NCBI RefSeq assembly: GCF_003425685.1
Contig: NZ_QJKM01000009.1
Span: 62,001-126,000, forward strand
Direction of reading: 5' to 3'
DNA from: Rhizobium terrae
GTDB taxonomy: Bacteria > Pseudomonadota > Alphaproteobacteria > Rhizobiales > Rhizobiaceae
Length of the DNA stretch: 64,000 nucleotides
Of this stretch, positions 8,142 through 16,435 are shown one piece after another (the stretch's first letter is position 1; the number at the start of each line of letters is the position of its first letter). Position numbers and translations under genes: made by a program. Below the pieces are notes generated by a model. It ran no database searches. It saw only the letters and a list, made by a program, of their open reading frames with translations, and had not been told where the DNA came from.

Positions 8142-8924
8142 ATGACGATCGAAGAGGTGACGGCTTTGGCGCGTGAAGCGCGCAGCAGAGGGCTTTTGGG
8201 AGAGTTTGCCGCCGGTCATGCGTCGCTCGACGATGCGGACGGCCTGGCCGGTGAGGAGGAGGGGGCGCTTGCGATGATCGCCATCGAGCGCGGCCGGCTC
8301 TTCCACTCGGCCGGCGCGGCCACTGAGGCGATACCGTTTTTCGAGGCGTCCTGGGACCTGGCGCAAAAGGCCGGCGATCACGATCTTGCCATCGATGCCG
8401 CCCATATGCTGGCGGTCGCCGCGCCGTTGCCGGCCGCGGCCGACTGGACGCGCAAGGCGCTTGCCTATCTGGATGCCCATTCCGCGAGCCCTTTCTGGCG
8501 CCCCATGCTGCATCACAATCTCGGCTGGACGTATTTCGAGGCTGGCCGCTTCGAGCAGGCGCTGGCATCCTTCCTGCGCGAAGAGCGGCTCAGAAAGCAG
8601 GCCGGTTCGCCGCAGGCGCTGAAGATCGCCCGTTATGCGGTGATCCGTTCGCTGAGGGCGCTCGGACGCCTCGACGAGGCGATCGAGATCGGGGAGATGG
8701 CGGTCGCCATCGCAGACCAGGCCGATGATCCGGCGCCGTTCATGTATGAGGAACTGGCGGAATGCCATGCGGCAAGCGGTAACAACGAACGGGCGCGGTA
8801 CTTTGCCGGACGCGCGCACGATGCGCTGTCCGGCGATGCCTCCTTCGCCAGGAAGGAGCCGCTGCGCCTGATCAGGCTTTCCGAACTCGCCGGGCCGGAA
8901 ACAGGGATGGCTGAAAAAGAATAA
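8142..8924 (+). CDS. Tetratricopeptide-repeat protein
   Basis: A 260-residue cytosolic protein made of about five helical hairpins of TPR type; typical repeat positions are seen around residues 48-80 (AGAATEAIPFFEASWDLA), 110-150 (NLGWTYFEAGRFEQALA) and 160-190. No signal peptide, membrane segment or enzymatic motif is visible, so a scaffold or protein-binding role is expected. The start at 8142 is set by GGAGG at 8133-8137; an upstream frame extension has no such site. The gene is followed by a strong hairpin. No functional partner is evident. Confidence 0.75.
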   Translation: MTIEEVTALAREARSRGLLGEFAAGHASLDDADGLAGEEEGALAMIAIERGRLFHSAGAATEAIPFFEASWDLAQKAGDHDLAIDAAHMLAVAAPLPAAADWTRKALAYLDAHSASPFWRPMLHHNLGWTYFEAGRFEQALASFLREERLRKQAGSPQALKIARYAVIRSLRALGRLDEAIEIGEMAVAIADQADDPAPFMYEELAECHAASGNNERARYFAGRAHDALSGDASFARKEPLRLIRLSELAGPETGMAEKE

Positions 8925-8955
8925 GGCGGAACCGGGGGAGAGGCCCGGTTCCGCC
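8925..8955. terminator. Bidirectional hairpin terminator
   Basis: A perfect 12-bp inverted repeat (GGCGGAACCGGG at 8925-8936 and its complement at 8944-8955) with a seven-base loop lies between the converging TPR and xylG genes. On the minus strand it is followed by a T-rich run, so it best fits termination of the xyl operon. Confidence 0.75.
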
Positions 8956-9033
8956 GTTGCGCTCCTCGCCGGAGGCGGACCTGCGAGGGCATGCGCAATC
9001 GCTTTGCCGGCAATGTTTAGCCTGCTCGCCCGA

Positions 9034-9819
9034 TCAGGCGACCTTCATAGCGCCGGGGCCGGGAGTGGCGCCCGGCGGCACCTTGCCGAGGATGATCATG
9101 CCGAGCACCTCGTCCTTGGTCACGTCGTCGGTGCGGGCATGGCCCACCACCTTGCCGTTCTTCATCACGAACACCCGGTCGGCAAGATCGAAGACATCGT
9201 GGATGTCGTGGCTGATCAGGAAGATGCCGATCCCTTCGCGCTTCAGCTGCTTGATGAGGTCGCCGACCTGGGCGGTTTCCTGCGGCCCAAGCGCGGCGGT
9301 CGGCTCGTCCATGATCAGGATGCGGGCATCGAAGAGGATCGCGCGGGCGATCGCCACCGACTGCCGCTGGCCGCCGGACAGCGCCTTCACCGGCTCCTTG
9401 AAACGCTTGAAGTTGGGGTTCAGGCGACCCATCACCTCGCGGGTATTGGCTTCCATGGCGACGTCGTCGAGTGTGCCCCATTTGGTTTGCAGTTCGCGGC
9501 CGAGATAGAGGTTGGCGGCGGCATCGACATTGTCGGCGACGGCAAGCGTCTGATAGATCGTCTCGATGCCGTATTTCTTGGCGTCGCGCGGATTGCGGAT
9601 ATCCGCCGTCTCGCCGTTGATCAGGATGTCGCCGCCGTCGCGCCGATACGCTCCGGAGAGGATCTTGATCAAGGTCGACTTGCCGGCGCCGTTGTGGCCG
9701 AGCAATGCCACGACCTCGCCCGGAAAGAGATCGACCGAGGCATTCTCGACAGCATGGATCCCGCCGAAGGAGATGGAAATATTCTTCATTTCCACGAGCG
9801 GAGTGTTTTGGTCCGTCAC
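9034..9819 (-). CDS. xylG: Xylose ABC transporter ATP-binding protein
   Basis: A 261-residue single-domain ATPase that energises sugar uptake. Walker A GHNGAGKS is at about 42-49, the signature LSGGQRQ at about 146-152, and Walker B ILIMDEP at about 167-173. E. coli XylG has two ATPase domains (about 510 residues); the rhizobial CUT2 systems use this short form, as here. It is the last gene of the minus-strand operon xylF-xylH-xylG and is separated from xylH by 27 bases. Xylose as substrate is inferred from XylF/XylH similarity and the ROK regulator; another pentose cannot be excluded. Confidence 0.88.
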   Translation of the reverse strand: MTDQNTPLVEMKNISISFGGIHAVENASVDLFPGEVVALLGHNGAGKSTLIKILSGAYRRDGGDILINGETADIRNPRDAKKYGIETIYQTLAVADNVDAAANLYLGRELQTKWGTLDDVAMEANTREVMGRLNPNFKRFKEPVKALSGGQRQSVAIARAILFDARILIMDEPTAALGPQETAQVGDLIKQLKREGIGIFLISHDIHDVFDLADRVFVMKNGKVVGHARTDDVTKDEVLGMIILGKVPPGATPGPGAMKVA

Positions 9820-9846
9820 GATGAAAACTCCTGTTTACTTGGCCGG

Positions 9847-11172
9847 TTATTTGGCGCGAGAGCGGTAGACGGTGTCGAGCCAGACGGCCATGACCAGCAC
9901 GGCCCCGACCACGATGCGCTGGAACGGCGTGTCGATGCCAAGCAGCACCATACCGGATTGCAGCGACTGCATGACAAGCGCGCCAAGCATGGCGCCGGCG
10001 ATCGACCCCATGCCGCCGGCAAGCGAGGTGCCGCCGATCACAGCTGCGGCGATCGTATAAAGTTCGTCGAGTTCGCCCTGGGCATTGGTCGCGGCATTGA
10101 GGCGGGCGGTGGAAATTGCCGCGGCGATGGCGCAGAGAATGCCCATCAACCCGAAGATTTTCACCGTCACCCAGCGGGTCTTGATGCCGGCGAGTTCGGC
10201 CGCTTCCGGATTGCCACCGATCGCGAAGACATAACGACCGAAACGAAGCCGGGTGGCGATGAAGGTCATGACGATGCCGACGGCGATCGCCATCAGGACC
10301 GGGATCGCGATGCCTTGCGAGATGAACAGCCCGCCTTCCGGCCAGGGAATGTTGTTCGCCTCCGCATAGCGGCGGGCGATGTTGACCGGCCAGTAATAAT
10401 CATTGGCGATCGAGACGGCGCCGAGCACGATGGCGCAGCCGAGCGCGACGAGCACATATTCGGCCCAGATCGGGCGGCGCGGGAAATGGAAACGCTTGCG
10501 CTGGCGGCGCGCGTTGATGATCGCCGCGATGATCGCGAGGCAGGCGAGGACGCCCACGACCCAGCTCCAGGTCGCACCGATCGAGCCTTCGGTACCGCCG
10601 CCCATCAGGCGGAAATTGGCGTCCATCGGCGCGACGGTCTGGCCGCTCGTCACGAACCAGGTGGCACCGCGCCAGATGAGCAGGCCGCCGAGCGTGACGA
10701 TGAAGGAGGGGACGCCGAGGAAAGCGATGATCAGGCCGTGCAGCGTGCCGATCAAGCCGCCAACGACGAGCCCGCAGGCAAGGGCGATGACCCAGATCGC
10801 CGGATGATTGAAGCCGAAGATCTCCGGCAGGAAACGCGCCTGCATCACGCCCATGATCATGCCGGTGAAGCCGAGGATCGAGCCGACCGAAAGGTCGATG
10901 TTGCGGGTGACGATGACGAGCACCATGCCGGTCGCCATGACCGCGACCGATGCCGTCTGCACCGACAGGTTCCAGAGGTTGCGCGGCGTCAGGAAAAGCC
11001 CGCCGGTCAGGATGTGAAAGCCGACCCAGATGATCAGCAGCGCGCCCACCATGCCGAGCATGCGCGTATCGATTTCGGTCGCGCGGAAGAAGTGGGCAAT
11101 CGGATTGCCGTCCGCCTGTCCCGTTCCTCCCGATGTCTTGGAGTTGGTCGTGGTCTGTACCGTGTCGGCCAT
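9847..11172 (-). CDS. xylH: Xylose ABC transporter permease
   Basis: A 441-residue integral membrane protein with about ten hydrophobic segments, the size and pattern of XylH rather than the shorter RbsC. The CUT2 permease signature is seen around GNPEAAELAGIKT (about residues 330-345), which lies in the cytoplasmic loop that contacts the ATPase. A hydrophilic loop near 185-205 (NARRQRKRFHFPRRP) is typical of XylH. The start at 11172 (MADTVQ) is preceded by GGGGAACGG; the frame is open further upstream without a better site. It lies between xylF and xylG. Confidence 0.9.
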   Translation of the reverse strand: MADTVQTTTNSKTSGGTGQADGNPIAHFFRATEIDTRMLGMVGALLIIWVGFHILTGGLFLTPRNLWNLSVQTASVAVMATGMVLVIVTRNIDLSVGSILGFTGMIMGVMQARFLPEIFGFNHPAIWVIALACGLVVGGLIGTLHGLIIAFLGVPSFIVTLGGLLIWRGATWFVTSGQTVAPMDANFRLMGGGTEGSIGATWSWVVGVLACLAIIAAIINARRQRKRFHFPRRPIWAEYVLVALGCAIVLGAVSIANDYYWPVNIARRYAEANNIPWPEGGLFISQGIAIPVLMAIAVGIVMTFIATRLRFGRYVFAIGGNPEAAELAGIKTRWVTVKIFGLMGILCAIAAAISTARLNAATNAQGELDELYTIAAAVIGGTSLAGGMGSIAGAMLGALVMQSLQSGMVLLGIDTPFQRIVVGAVLVMAVWLDTVYRSRAK

Positions 11173-11284
11173 GATCTGCCGTTCCCCACCGTTTCTCGAA
11201 GCACATGTTCCAGGACTGTAGCCTGGAGTGCTCCTTGACGCTTGCCGCTCGTGTCCTGGCGGCAACGTCATTCTACGCCAAAAA

Positions 11285-11316
11285 CCGACGCCGCGGCAGG
11301 AAAGCGGCGGCGTCGG
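11285..11316 (-). terminator. Hairpin in the xylF-xylH gap, likely attenuator
   Basis: A 10-bp perfect stem, CCGACGCCGC at 11285-11294 with its complement at 11307-11316, is followed on the minus strand by four T residues. It lies in the 168-base gap after xylF. Such hairpins commonly stop or protect part of the transcript so that the binding protein is made in excess over the membrane parts. Confidence 0.6.
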
Positions 11317-11340
11317 GACAATTCGCCCGTGGACGAAACC

Positions 11341-12381
11341 TTACTTGCAGGCAGCCACGGAGCCGGCCTTGACGCCTTGGCAAGCTTCGGCCTTGCTGAT
11401 CCAGCCTGCCTCGATGACGAGGTTCAGGTTGTCCTTGGTGATGGCCTGCGGCTTCAGGAAGACCGACTGCATCTTGGCCTTCTTCGGCCCGCCTTCGAAC
11501 ACCTGGACGCCCTTGATCTCGGTCATCTTCTTGCCGCCGGCGAGAGCCAGCGCGATTTCGGCAGCATTCTTGCCGAGCTCGCGGCTGTCCTTCCAGACGG
11601 AGACGGTCTGGGTGCCGAGCGCAACGCGGTTCAGCGCCGCCTTGTCGGCGTCCTGGCCGGAAACCGGAACGGAACCGGCAAGTCCCTGCGCGTCGAGCGC
11701 TGCAATCGCGCCGCCGGCGGTGCCGTCGTTGGAAGCCACAACCGCATCGACCTTGTTGTTGTTCTTGGTCAGGAACTGTTCCATGTTCTTTTGGGCGTTC
11801 TCAGGCTTCCAGCCGTCCGTATAGGCTTCGCCGACATTCTTGATCTTGCCCGCGTCGACGGCGGCCTTGAGCACTTCCATCTGGCCGGCGAACAGGAAGT
11901 CCGCGTTCGGATCGGAGGAGGAACCCTTGATGAACACGTAATTGCCTTCCGGCTTCACCTTGAAGACGCCCTGCGCCTGCAGGCGGCCGACTTCCTTGTT
12001 GTCGAAGGTGATGTAGAAAGCGGCCGGGTTTTCGATCAGGCGGTCGTAACCGACGACCGGAATGCCTTCGGCGGCGGCCTTTTCAACAGCGGGGCCGATG
12101 GCGCTCGAATCCTGGGCGAGGATGATCAGAGCGTTGGCGCCCTGCGAGATCAGCGACTCGACGTCGGTCAGTTGCTTTGCGGCCGACGACTGGGCATCAG
12201 CCGAAATGTACTTGGCACCGGCAGCTCCGAGAGCCTTCTTGATGGCCGCTTCATCGGTCTTCCAGCGCTCTTCCTGGAAGTTCGACCAGGAAACGCCGAC
12301 GACGAGATCTGCCGCCATGGATGCAGTATGCATGGAAACAAAGATGGCCGCGCCGGCCATCAGCTTTACGAACGACTTCAT
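11341..12381 (-). CDS. xylF: D-xylose-binding periplasmic protein
   Basis: A 346-residue binding protein with a signal peptide of about 24 residues ending MAA before DLVVGVSW. The mature part has the two-lobe periplasmic-binding fold of the XylF/RbsB family; characteristic segments include [20 protein letters not shown] and [16 protein letters not shown] near residues 235-250. Cysteines near the C-terminus ([15 protein letters not shown]) may form a disulphide. A GGGAGGAC Shine-Dalgarno precedes the start. It is the first gene of the xyl operon and is divergent from the ROK repressor, with the palindromic operator between them. Confidence 0.9.
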   Translation of the reverse strand: MKSFVKLMAGAAIFVSMHTASMAADLVVGVSWSNFQEERWKTDEAAIKKALGAAGAKYISADAQSSAAKQLTDVESLISQGANALIILAQDSSAIGPAVEKAAAEGIPVVGYDRLIENPAAFYITFDNKEVGRLQAQGVFKVKPEGNYVFIKGSSSDPNADFLFAGQMEVLKAAVDAGKIKNVGEAYTDGWKPENAQKNMEQFLTKNNNKVDAVVASNDGTAGGAIAALDAQGLAGSVPVSGQDADKAALNRVALGTQTVSVWKDSRELGKNAAEIALALAGGKKMTEIKGVQVFEGGPKKAKMQSVFLKPQAITKDNLNLVIEAGWISKAEACQGVKAGSVAACK

Positions 12382-12469
12382 AATGTCCTCCCGAGTGACG
12401 GCGAATGGGCCAGAAGCCTCCGTGCTCTCCCCCCGCCGGATTTCCTGCCCGAGAAAAGCACGAAAGCTT

Positions 12470-12488
12470 TTTCTCGACAGTCGAGAAA
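12470..12488. promoter_or_regulatory. 19-bp palindromic operator of the xyl operon
   Basis: TTTCTCGACAGTCGAGAAA is a perfect inverted repeat of nine bases around one central base. It lies between the divergent xylF and ROK genes, 89 bases upstream of the xylF start. Position, symmetry and the adjacent ROK gene make it the likely binding site of that repressor. A related half-site (CGAGAAAA) lies at 12450-12457. Confidence 0.75.
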
Positions 12489-12583
12489 TTAGATGTCAGA
12501 GATTCAGAAGGCTGTCAATCGGCACTTGTGGAGGACGAGGCCGTGCCGTACGACGGTGCAGACGAGGAGGCGCGGCAGCCAAG

Positions 12584-13810
12584 ATGCTGGCGAAATCGAG
12601 CACGGAACTGGTTCGCCAGCAGAACAGCGCCCTGGTGCTTTCTGCGCTGCGCCGCTATGGGCGCATGGCGCATACGGAGATTTCCGATGCGACGGGCCTT
12701 GCCTCCGCCACTATTTCGGCCATCACCGCCGAGCTGGAACGGGCGCGCATCATCGAAAAGAGCGAGCAGCAGGCGGCGACCGGCCGCGGGCGGCCGCGCG
12801 TTCTGTTCAGCCAGCGGCGCGGCTGCGGTTATCTCATCACCGTCATCATCTCTTCCGATTCGATCCAATATTCGCTGGTCGACTATGCCGGCACGCTTCT
12901 CGACCGTTTTACCGAGCCGCGCGGGGAGGGCAGTACGGCAACTTTCATCGCCTCGATCTCCGCAGCCCTGGAGCGCGCCGTCAGCCGTTCGCGCATCGAT
13001 CCGGGCAGCGTGCTGCTCGTTTCGGTCAGCAGCAAAGGGTTGGCGCATCCGTCGGAGCCGGTGCTCATCTGGTCGCCGGTCTTCGGCTCGCAGCCGGTTG
13101 ATTTTACCAAGGCGCTGCACGAAGGATGGTCGGCGAGGGTCATCCTGAACAACGAGACGCTGCTGGTCGCCAGCGCGCTGATCGAGCGCGAGGCCAGGAA
13201 GCCGGCCGGCGGCGAGCCGGTGCTGGCGGCGCTGTCACTCGGCCATAGCATCGGGCTCGGCATCGGGCGCCGGGGGTCGGCTGGCACGCCGGAAATCCTG
13301 GCGCCGAATTTCGGACACATGCTGCACATCCCGAACGGCGGGCTTTGTCGTTGCGGCGCCAAGGGCTGCGTCGAGGCCTATGCGGGTTTCTACGCCATCC
13401 TGCGCACCGCTTTCGAAGTGCCAATGGATACGATCCCCGCCAAATTCGTGCCGCTTGCGGAGATCGACAAGATCGCCACCCGGGCGCGGCAGGGCAACCG
13501 CATGGCGCAGCTCGCCTTCCGTCAGGCTGGAGTGGCGCTCGGCAACGGCCTGTCGCGGCTCCTGAGCCTGCACGGGCACATGCCCGTCTTCATCACCGGG
13601 CCCGGCACGCGGCATCAGGATCTCTTGCAATCGGGCATAGAGGAGGGGCTGGCGCAGACGCAGGTGGTGCGGCTCGGCGGCATGCCGGAACTCACCATCG
13701 TACCGGACGAGCCTTCGCTGGTCTTCGAAGGCCATCTCAACCTTGCATTTTCGATCGTGGATCAGGATATCATCCTATCGAGGCCGCACCTGCAGGCCGC
13801 CGGAGAATGA
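12584..13810 (+). CDS. ROK family transcriptional repressor (xylose operon)
   Basis: A 408-residue regulator. The N-terminal winged helix spans about residues 8-75 (TEISDATGLASATISAITAEL), and the ROK sugar-kinase-like domain follows. The zinc-binding signature is seen in the segment from about 245 on (GHMLHIPNGGLCRCGAKGCVE, with the CxCGxxGC cysteines). It probably represses xylFHG and releases DNA when sugar is present. The ATG at 12584 has a GAGGAGG somewhat far upstream (about 13 bases); the frame is open further upstream but enters the operator, so this start is preferred. It is divergent from xylF. Confidence 0.88.
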   Translation: MLAKSSTELVRQQNSALVLSALRRYGRMAHTEISDATGLASATISAITAELERARIIEKSEQQAATGRGRPRVLFSQRRGCGYLITVIISSDSIQYSLVDYAGTLLDRFTEPRGEGSTATFIASISAALERAVSRSRIDPGSVLLVSVSSKGLAHPSEPVLIWSPVFGSQPVDFTKALHEGWSARVILNNETLLVASALIEREARKPAGGEPVLAALSLGHSIGLGIGRRGSAGTPEILAPNFGHMLHIPNGGLCRCGAKGCVEAYAGFYAILRTAFEVPMDTIPAKFVPLAEIDKIATRARQGNRMAQLAFRQAGVALGNGLSRLLSLHGHMPVFITGPGTRHQDLLQSGIEEGLAQTQVVRLGGMPELTIVPDEPSLVFEGHLNLAFSIVDQDIILSRPHLQAAGE

Positions 13811-13856
13811 GACGGTGCGGATAAAGCGCCAGGGATGACAGGCTGGGAGTAAGGCA

Positions 13857-14069
13857 ATGATCGATCCGGACCACCCGTTTTATCGTCCGCTGTGGCGGCG
13901 GTTGCTGATTCCGGTCGTCTGTGCCGCCTGGGCGATCTTCGAACTCGTCGCTGGTGAACCTTTCTGGGCGGTCATTGTCGGTGCGCTCGGCATCTATGCC
14001 ACCTACAAGCTGTTCATCGAAAAGCGCAAGCCGCCTGTGGATAGGCCGGCGGACGACGAGCAGGAATAG
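13857..14069 (+). CDS. Small two-helix membrane protein
   Basis: A 70-residue protein with two hydrophobic segments, about residues 14-31 and 35-51, and a charged C-terminal tail ending in DDEQE. The opening MIDPDHPFYRPLWRR resembles the DUF3329-type small membrane proteins of rhizobia. It has a GGGAG ribosome binding site. It follows the ROK gene but nothing ties it to xylose use. The role is unknown. Confidence 0.7.
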   Translation: MIDPDHPFYRPLWRRLLIPVVCAAWAIFELVAGEPFWAVIVGALGIYATYKLFIEKRKPPVDRPADDEQE

Positions 14070-14074
14070 GATGC

Positions 14075-14554
14075 CTACCGCCAGAAACGGCCTTTGATCG
14101 CTGTGTCGATCAAGAGATTGGCGGTCTTCATGCGAATATTGGCATTCTCGCGGAATGCTTCCGGAACGCCGTCCGGATGGTTGGCTCTCGCAAAGCGCCG
14201 GCGCTTTTCGCCGAGCATCGCTTCCGTATCGCTGTCGGTGATCGCCAGTTCCTCGGCGATTTCCTGCTGGGTCAGGCGGGTGAGGTGAGGAGGGATCTGA
14301 ACGATCGGCAGCGGCTCGTCATTGCGGGTTTTCTGAAGCGGTTCCCGCTCGATTTCCAGCAGTTCGGGCAGGAAGGCGAAATAGGCTTCGGTTCCGGTCC
14401 CGACGGTCGAGGGACCGTCATCCGAGGCGGCGACGAACCCGGTGCCGAGCCCTCTGACGCGGAAATCCACGCCCGTCTCTTCCGCCTCGTCCTCTTCGCG
14501 TTCCCGTTTCAGCCGGGTCAGAACCGACTGGAAGACCGATTGTCCAAACAGCAT
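14075..14554 (-). CDS. J-domain-like protein with C-terminal HPD motif
   Basis: A 159-residue soluble protein. The C-terminal half has an unusual J-like helical pair: an LTQQEIAEELAI helix, then a basic helix RRRFARANHPD with the HPD tripeptide of DnaJ-type co-chaperones, and a last helix NIRMKTANLLIDTAI. In a normal J domain HPD sits between helices II and III, which fits here. The N-terminal half is acidic and low in complexity. It may be a partner of a DnaK-type chaperone, but no chaperone gene is adjacent. It converges on the small membrane protein gene. Confidence 0.55.
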   Translation of the reverse strand: MLFGQSVFQSVLTRLKREREEDEAEETGVDFRVRGLGTGFVAASDDGPSTVGTGTEAYFAFLPELLEIEREPLQKTRNDEPLPIVQIPPHLTRLTQQEIAEELAITDSDTEAMLGEKRRRFARANHPDGVPEAFRENANIRMKTANLLIDTAIKGRFWR

Positions 14555-14614
14555 GCCTCACCTCGCTATGACGGGTGAATTGATCATGCGGACGTGGTGC
14601 CGGGCTTGCGGGCT

Positions 14615-15469
14615 TCAGGATTGGCTCTGGCTTTGACCGTTCTGGCCCTGACTCTGCGTCTGTCCCGCCGAAACCGTCAGGGAAACCTTGAGGTTTTCGC
14701 CGACGTTTTCGCCGCTTGGGCCGATGCGCATGCCGGAGACGGGGGCGCAGTCGCGGTAGCAGAGTCCCGACGCGATGCGCACGTAGCGGTCGTCCGGGCA
14801 GATCTTGTTGGCCGCGTCGAAACCGACCCAGCCGAGGCCGGGGAGATGCACTTCCGCCCAGGCATGGGTCGCGACCTGATCCGTCGTGCCTTCCATCAGC
14901 AGATAGCCGGAGATGTAACGCGCCGGGATATCCATCAGCCGCGCGGCGGAGATGAAGACATGCGCGTGGTCCTGGCAGACGCCTGTCCTAGCTTCCAATG
15001 CTTCCTCGGCCGTCGTTTCCGTGCTGGTCGTGCCGGGCGTATAGGCGACGGCTTCGTGGACCGCCTCCATCAGCGCATGCATCTGGGCGAGTTCGCTGTC
15101 ACCCTTGACGCCCCTCGCCAGTTCGCGCACCAGCTTGCCGGGCTTGGTGCGGGGCGTTTCGCGCAAGAAGAGCCAGAGCGGGCAAAAACCCTGGTGCGGT
15201 CCGAAGACACCGGTGCGGTCCTGCGTTTCGACCTCGCCCGAAGCAGTGATGCGGATCATATGCTCGGCGCCTTCGACCGATACCAGCTCGACGCGGTTGC
15301 CGAACTGATCCGCATAACCGGCTTCCACCTTGGCGCCGTCGACGGTCACCGCCCAGTTCAAAACTTTCTGGCCCGGTCCATCGACGGGGGTCAGCCTCAG
15401 GCGCTGCAGCGAATAGGGCACCGGCTCGTCGTAAAGATATTCGGTCGTATGGGAAATCTTCAGCCGCAT
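14615..15469 (-). CDS. Transglutaminase-like family protein
   Basis: A 284-residue protein with the bacterial transglutaminase N-terminal beta domain (about 1-85) and a papain-like transglutaminase core. The catalytic triad is visible: Cys in GVCQDHAH (about residue 164), His in THAWAEV (about 200) and Asp in VGFDAAN (about 217). The C-terminal 15 residues are a Gln/Ser-rich tail. It is the third gene of a minus-strand operon with an alpha-E protein and a circularly permuted ATP-grasp protein, a set predicted in the literature to ligate and then cleave or cross-link peptides. The substrate is unknown. Confidence 0.85.
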   Translation of the reverse strand: MRLKISHTTEYLYDEPVPYSLQRLRLTPVDGPGQKVLNWAVTVDGAKVEAGYADQFGNRVELVSVEGAEHMIRITASGEVETQDRTGVFGPHQGFCPLWLFLRETPRTKPGKLVRELARGVKGDSELAQMHALMEAVHEAVAYTPGTTSTETTAEEALEARTGVCQDHAHVFISAARLMDIPARYISGYLLMEGTTDQVATHAWAEVHLPGLGWVGFDAANKICPDDRYVRIASGLCYRDCAPVSGMRIGPSGENVGENLKVSLTVSAGQTQSQGQNGQSQSQS

Positions 15470-15485
15470 GGGCGGTAATCCTGCT

Positions 15486-16427
15486 CTATTGGTAGAAGCG
15501 GTAGCCTTCGGAAATCTCGGCGCTGAGCTGGTTGTTGCGGCTGACGAAATCTTCCAGGAACTCGTGCAGGCCGGATTCCATGATGTCGGCGATCGAACCT
15601 CGCTTCAGCGAGGAACGGATCGCCGCTGCCGTCTCGTGCGCCTTGATCCGCTCGCCGTAGGTCTCGGCAAGATAGTCGAGATTGCTGACGATCTTCTCAT
15701 AGCAATAGGCGAGCGAGCGCGGCATCTGCACCTTCAGAATCAGGAAATCGGCGATGTTGGCGGACTGGTAGTCGCCGTCATACACCCAGCCGTAGGAGCG
15801 CTGGGCGGAGACCGAACGCAGGATCGATTCCCATTGGAAATTGTCGAGCGCCGATCCGATCTGGCTGACGGCCGGCAGCAGGACGTAATATTTCACGTCG
15901 AGAATGCGGCTCGTATTGTCCGCCCGCTCGATGAAGGTGCCGATGCGGGAGAAGTTGTAGAGGTCGTTTCTGAGCATCGAGCCGTGGAAGGCGCCGCGGA
16001 TAAGCCCACAGCGGTGCTTGATGACGTCGATCAGTTCCGGCAGATCGGCCGGCTTCAGTTTTCGCGCAAGCCGCGCCTTCAGGTCGATCCAGGCCTCGTT
16101 GGTCGCTTCCCAGGTTTCGCGGGTCAAGGCGGTGCGCACCATGCGGGCGTTGTTGCGGCCCCATTCGATGCAGGACATGACGCTCGACGGGTTGGCCTGG
16201 TCGCGCAGCAGATAGTCGATCGCATCCGCCGCCGTCAGTTCGGGATGCACTTCCGAATAGGCTTCGCGGACGCCGGCGCTTTCCAGAACGCCGTTCCAGT
16301 CCTCGTCGGAGGAGCCGGCGCGGGTGAGCGAGACGCGCAGACCGGCGTCGACAAGGCGGGCGATATTCTCGGCCCTCTCGATGTAGCGGAACATCCAGTA
16401 GAGGCCGTTTGCAGTTCTTCCAAGCAT
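15486..16427 (-). CDS. Alpha-E domain protein (DUF403)
   Basis: A 313-residue all-helical protein of the alpha-E (DUF403) family. The opening MLGRTANGLYWMFRYIERAEN is the family signature, with the conserved Glu-rich helices predicted to hold an active site. It lies 8 bases after the ATP-grasp gene and 16 before the transglutaminase gene, so the three are one operon. Members always travel with these partners and are thought to act on the same peptide substrate, but the chemistry has not been settled. Confidence 0.88.
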   Translation of the reverse strand: MLGRTANGLYWMFRYIERAENIARLVDAGLRVSLTRAGSSDEDWNGVLESAGVREAYSEVHPELTAADAIDYLLRDQANPSSVMSCIEWGRNNARMVRTALTRETWEATNEAWIDLKARLARKLKPADLPELIDVIKHRCGLIRGAFHGSMLRNDLYNFSRIGTFIERADNTSRILDVKYYVLLPAVSQIGSALDNFQWESILRSVSAQRSYGWVYDGDYQSANIADFLILKVQMPRSLAYCYEKIVSNLDYLAETYGERIKAHETAAAIRSSLKRGSIADIMESGLHEFLEDFVSRNNQLSAEISEGYRFYQ

Positions 16428-16435
16428 TTACGACC

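Noticed and set aside
9004..11238. Long open frame of 744 codons antisense to xylG and xylH
   Set aside because: The composition is low complexity (Asp/Arg/His/Gly), with no recognisable domains, and it lies opposite well-supported genes; it is a GC-rich shadow frame.
12062..12583. Upstream in-frame extension of the ROK regulator
   Set aside because: It runs antisense through the xylF signal peptide and crosses the operator; the HTH begins just after 12584.
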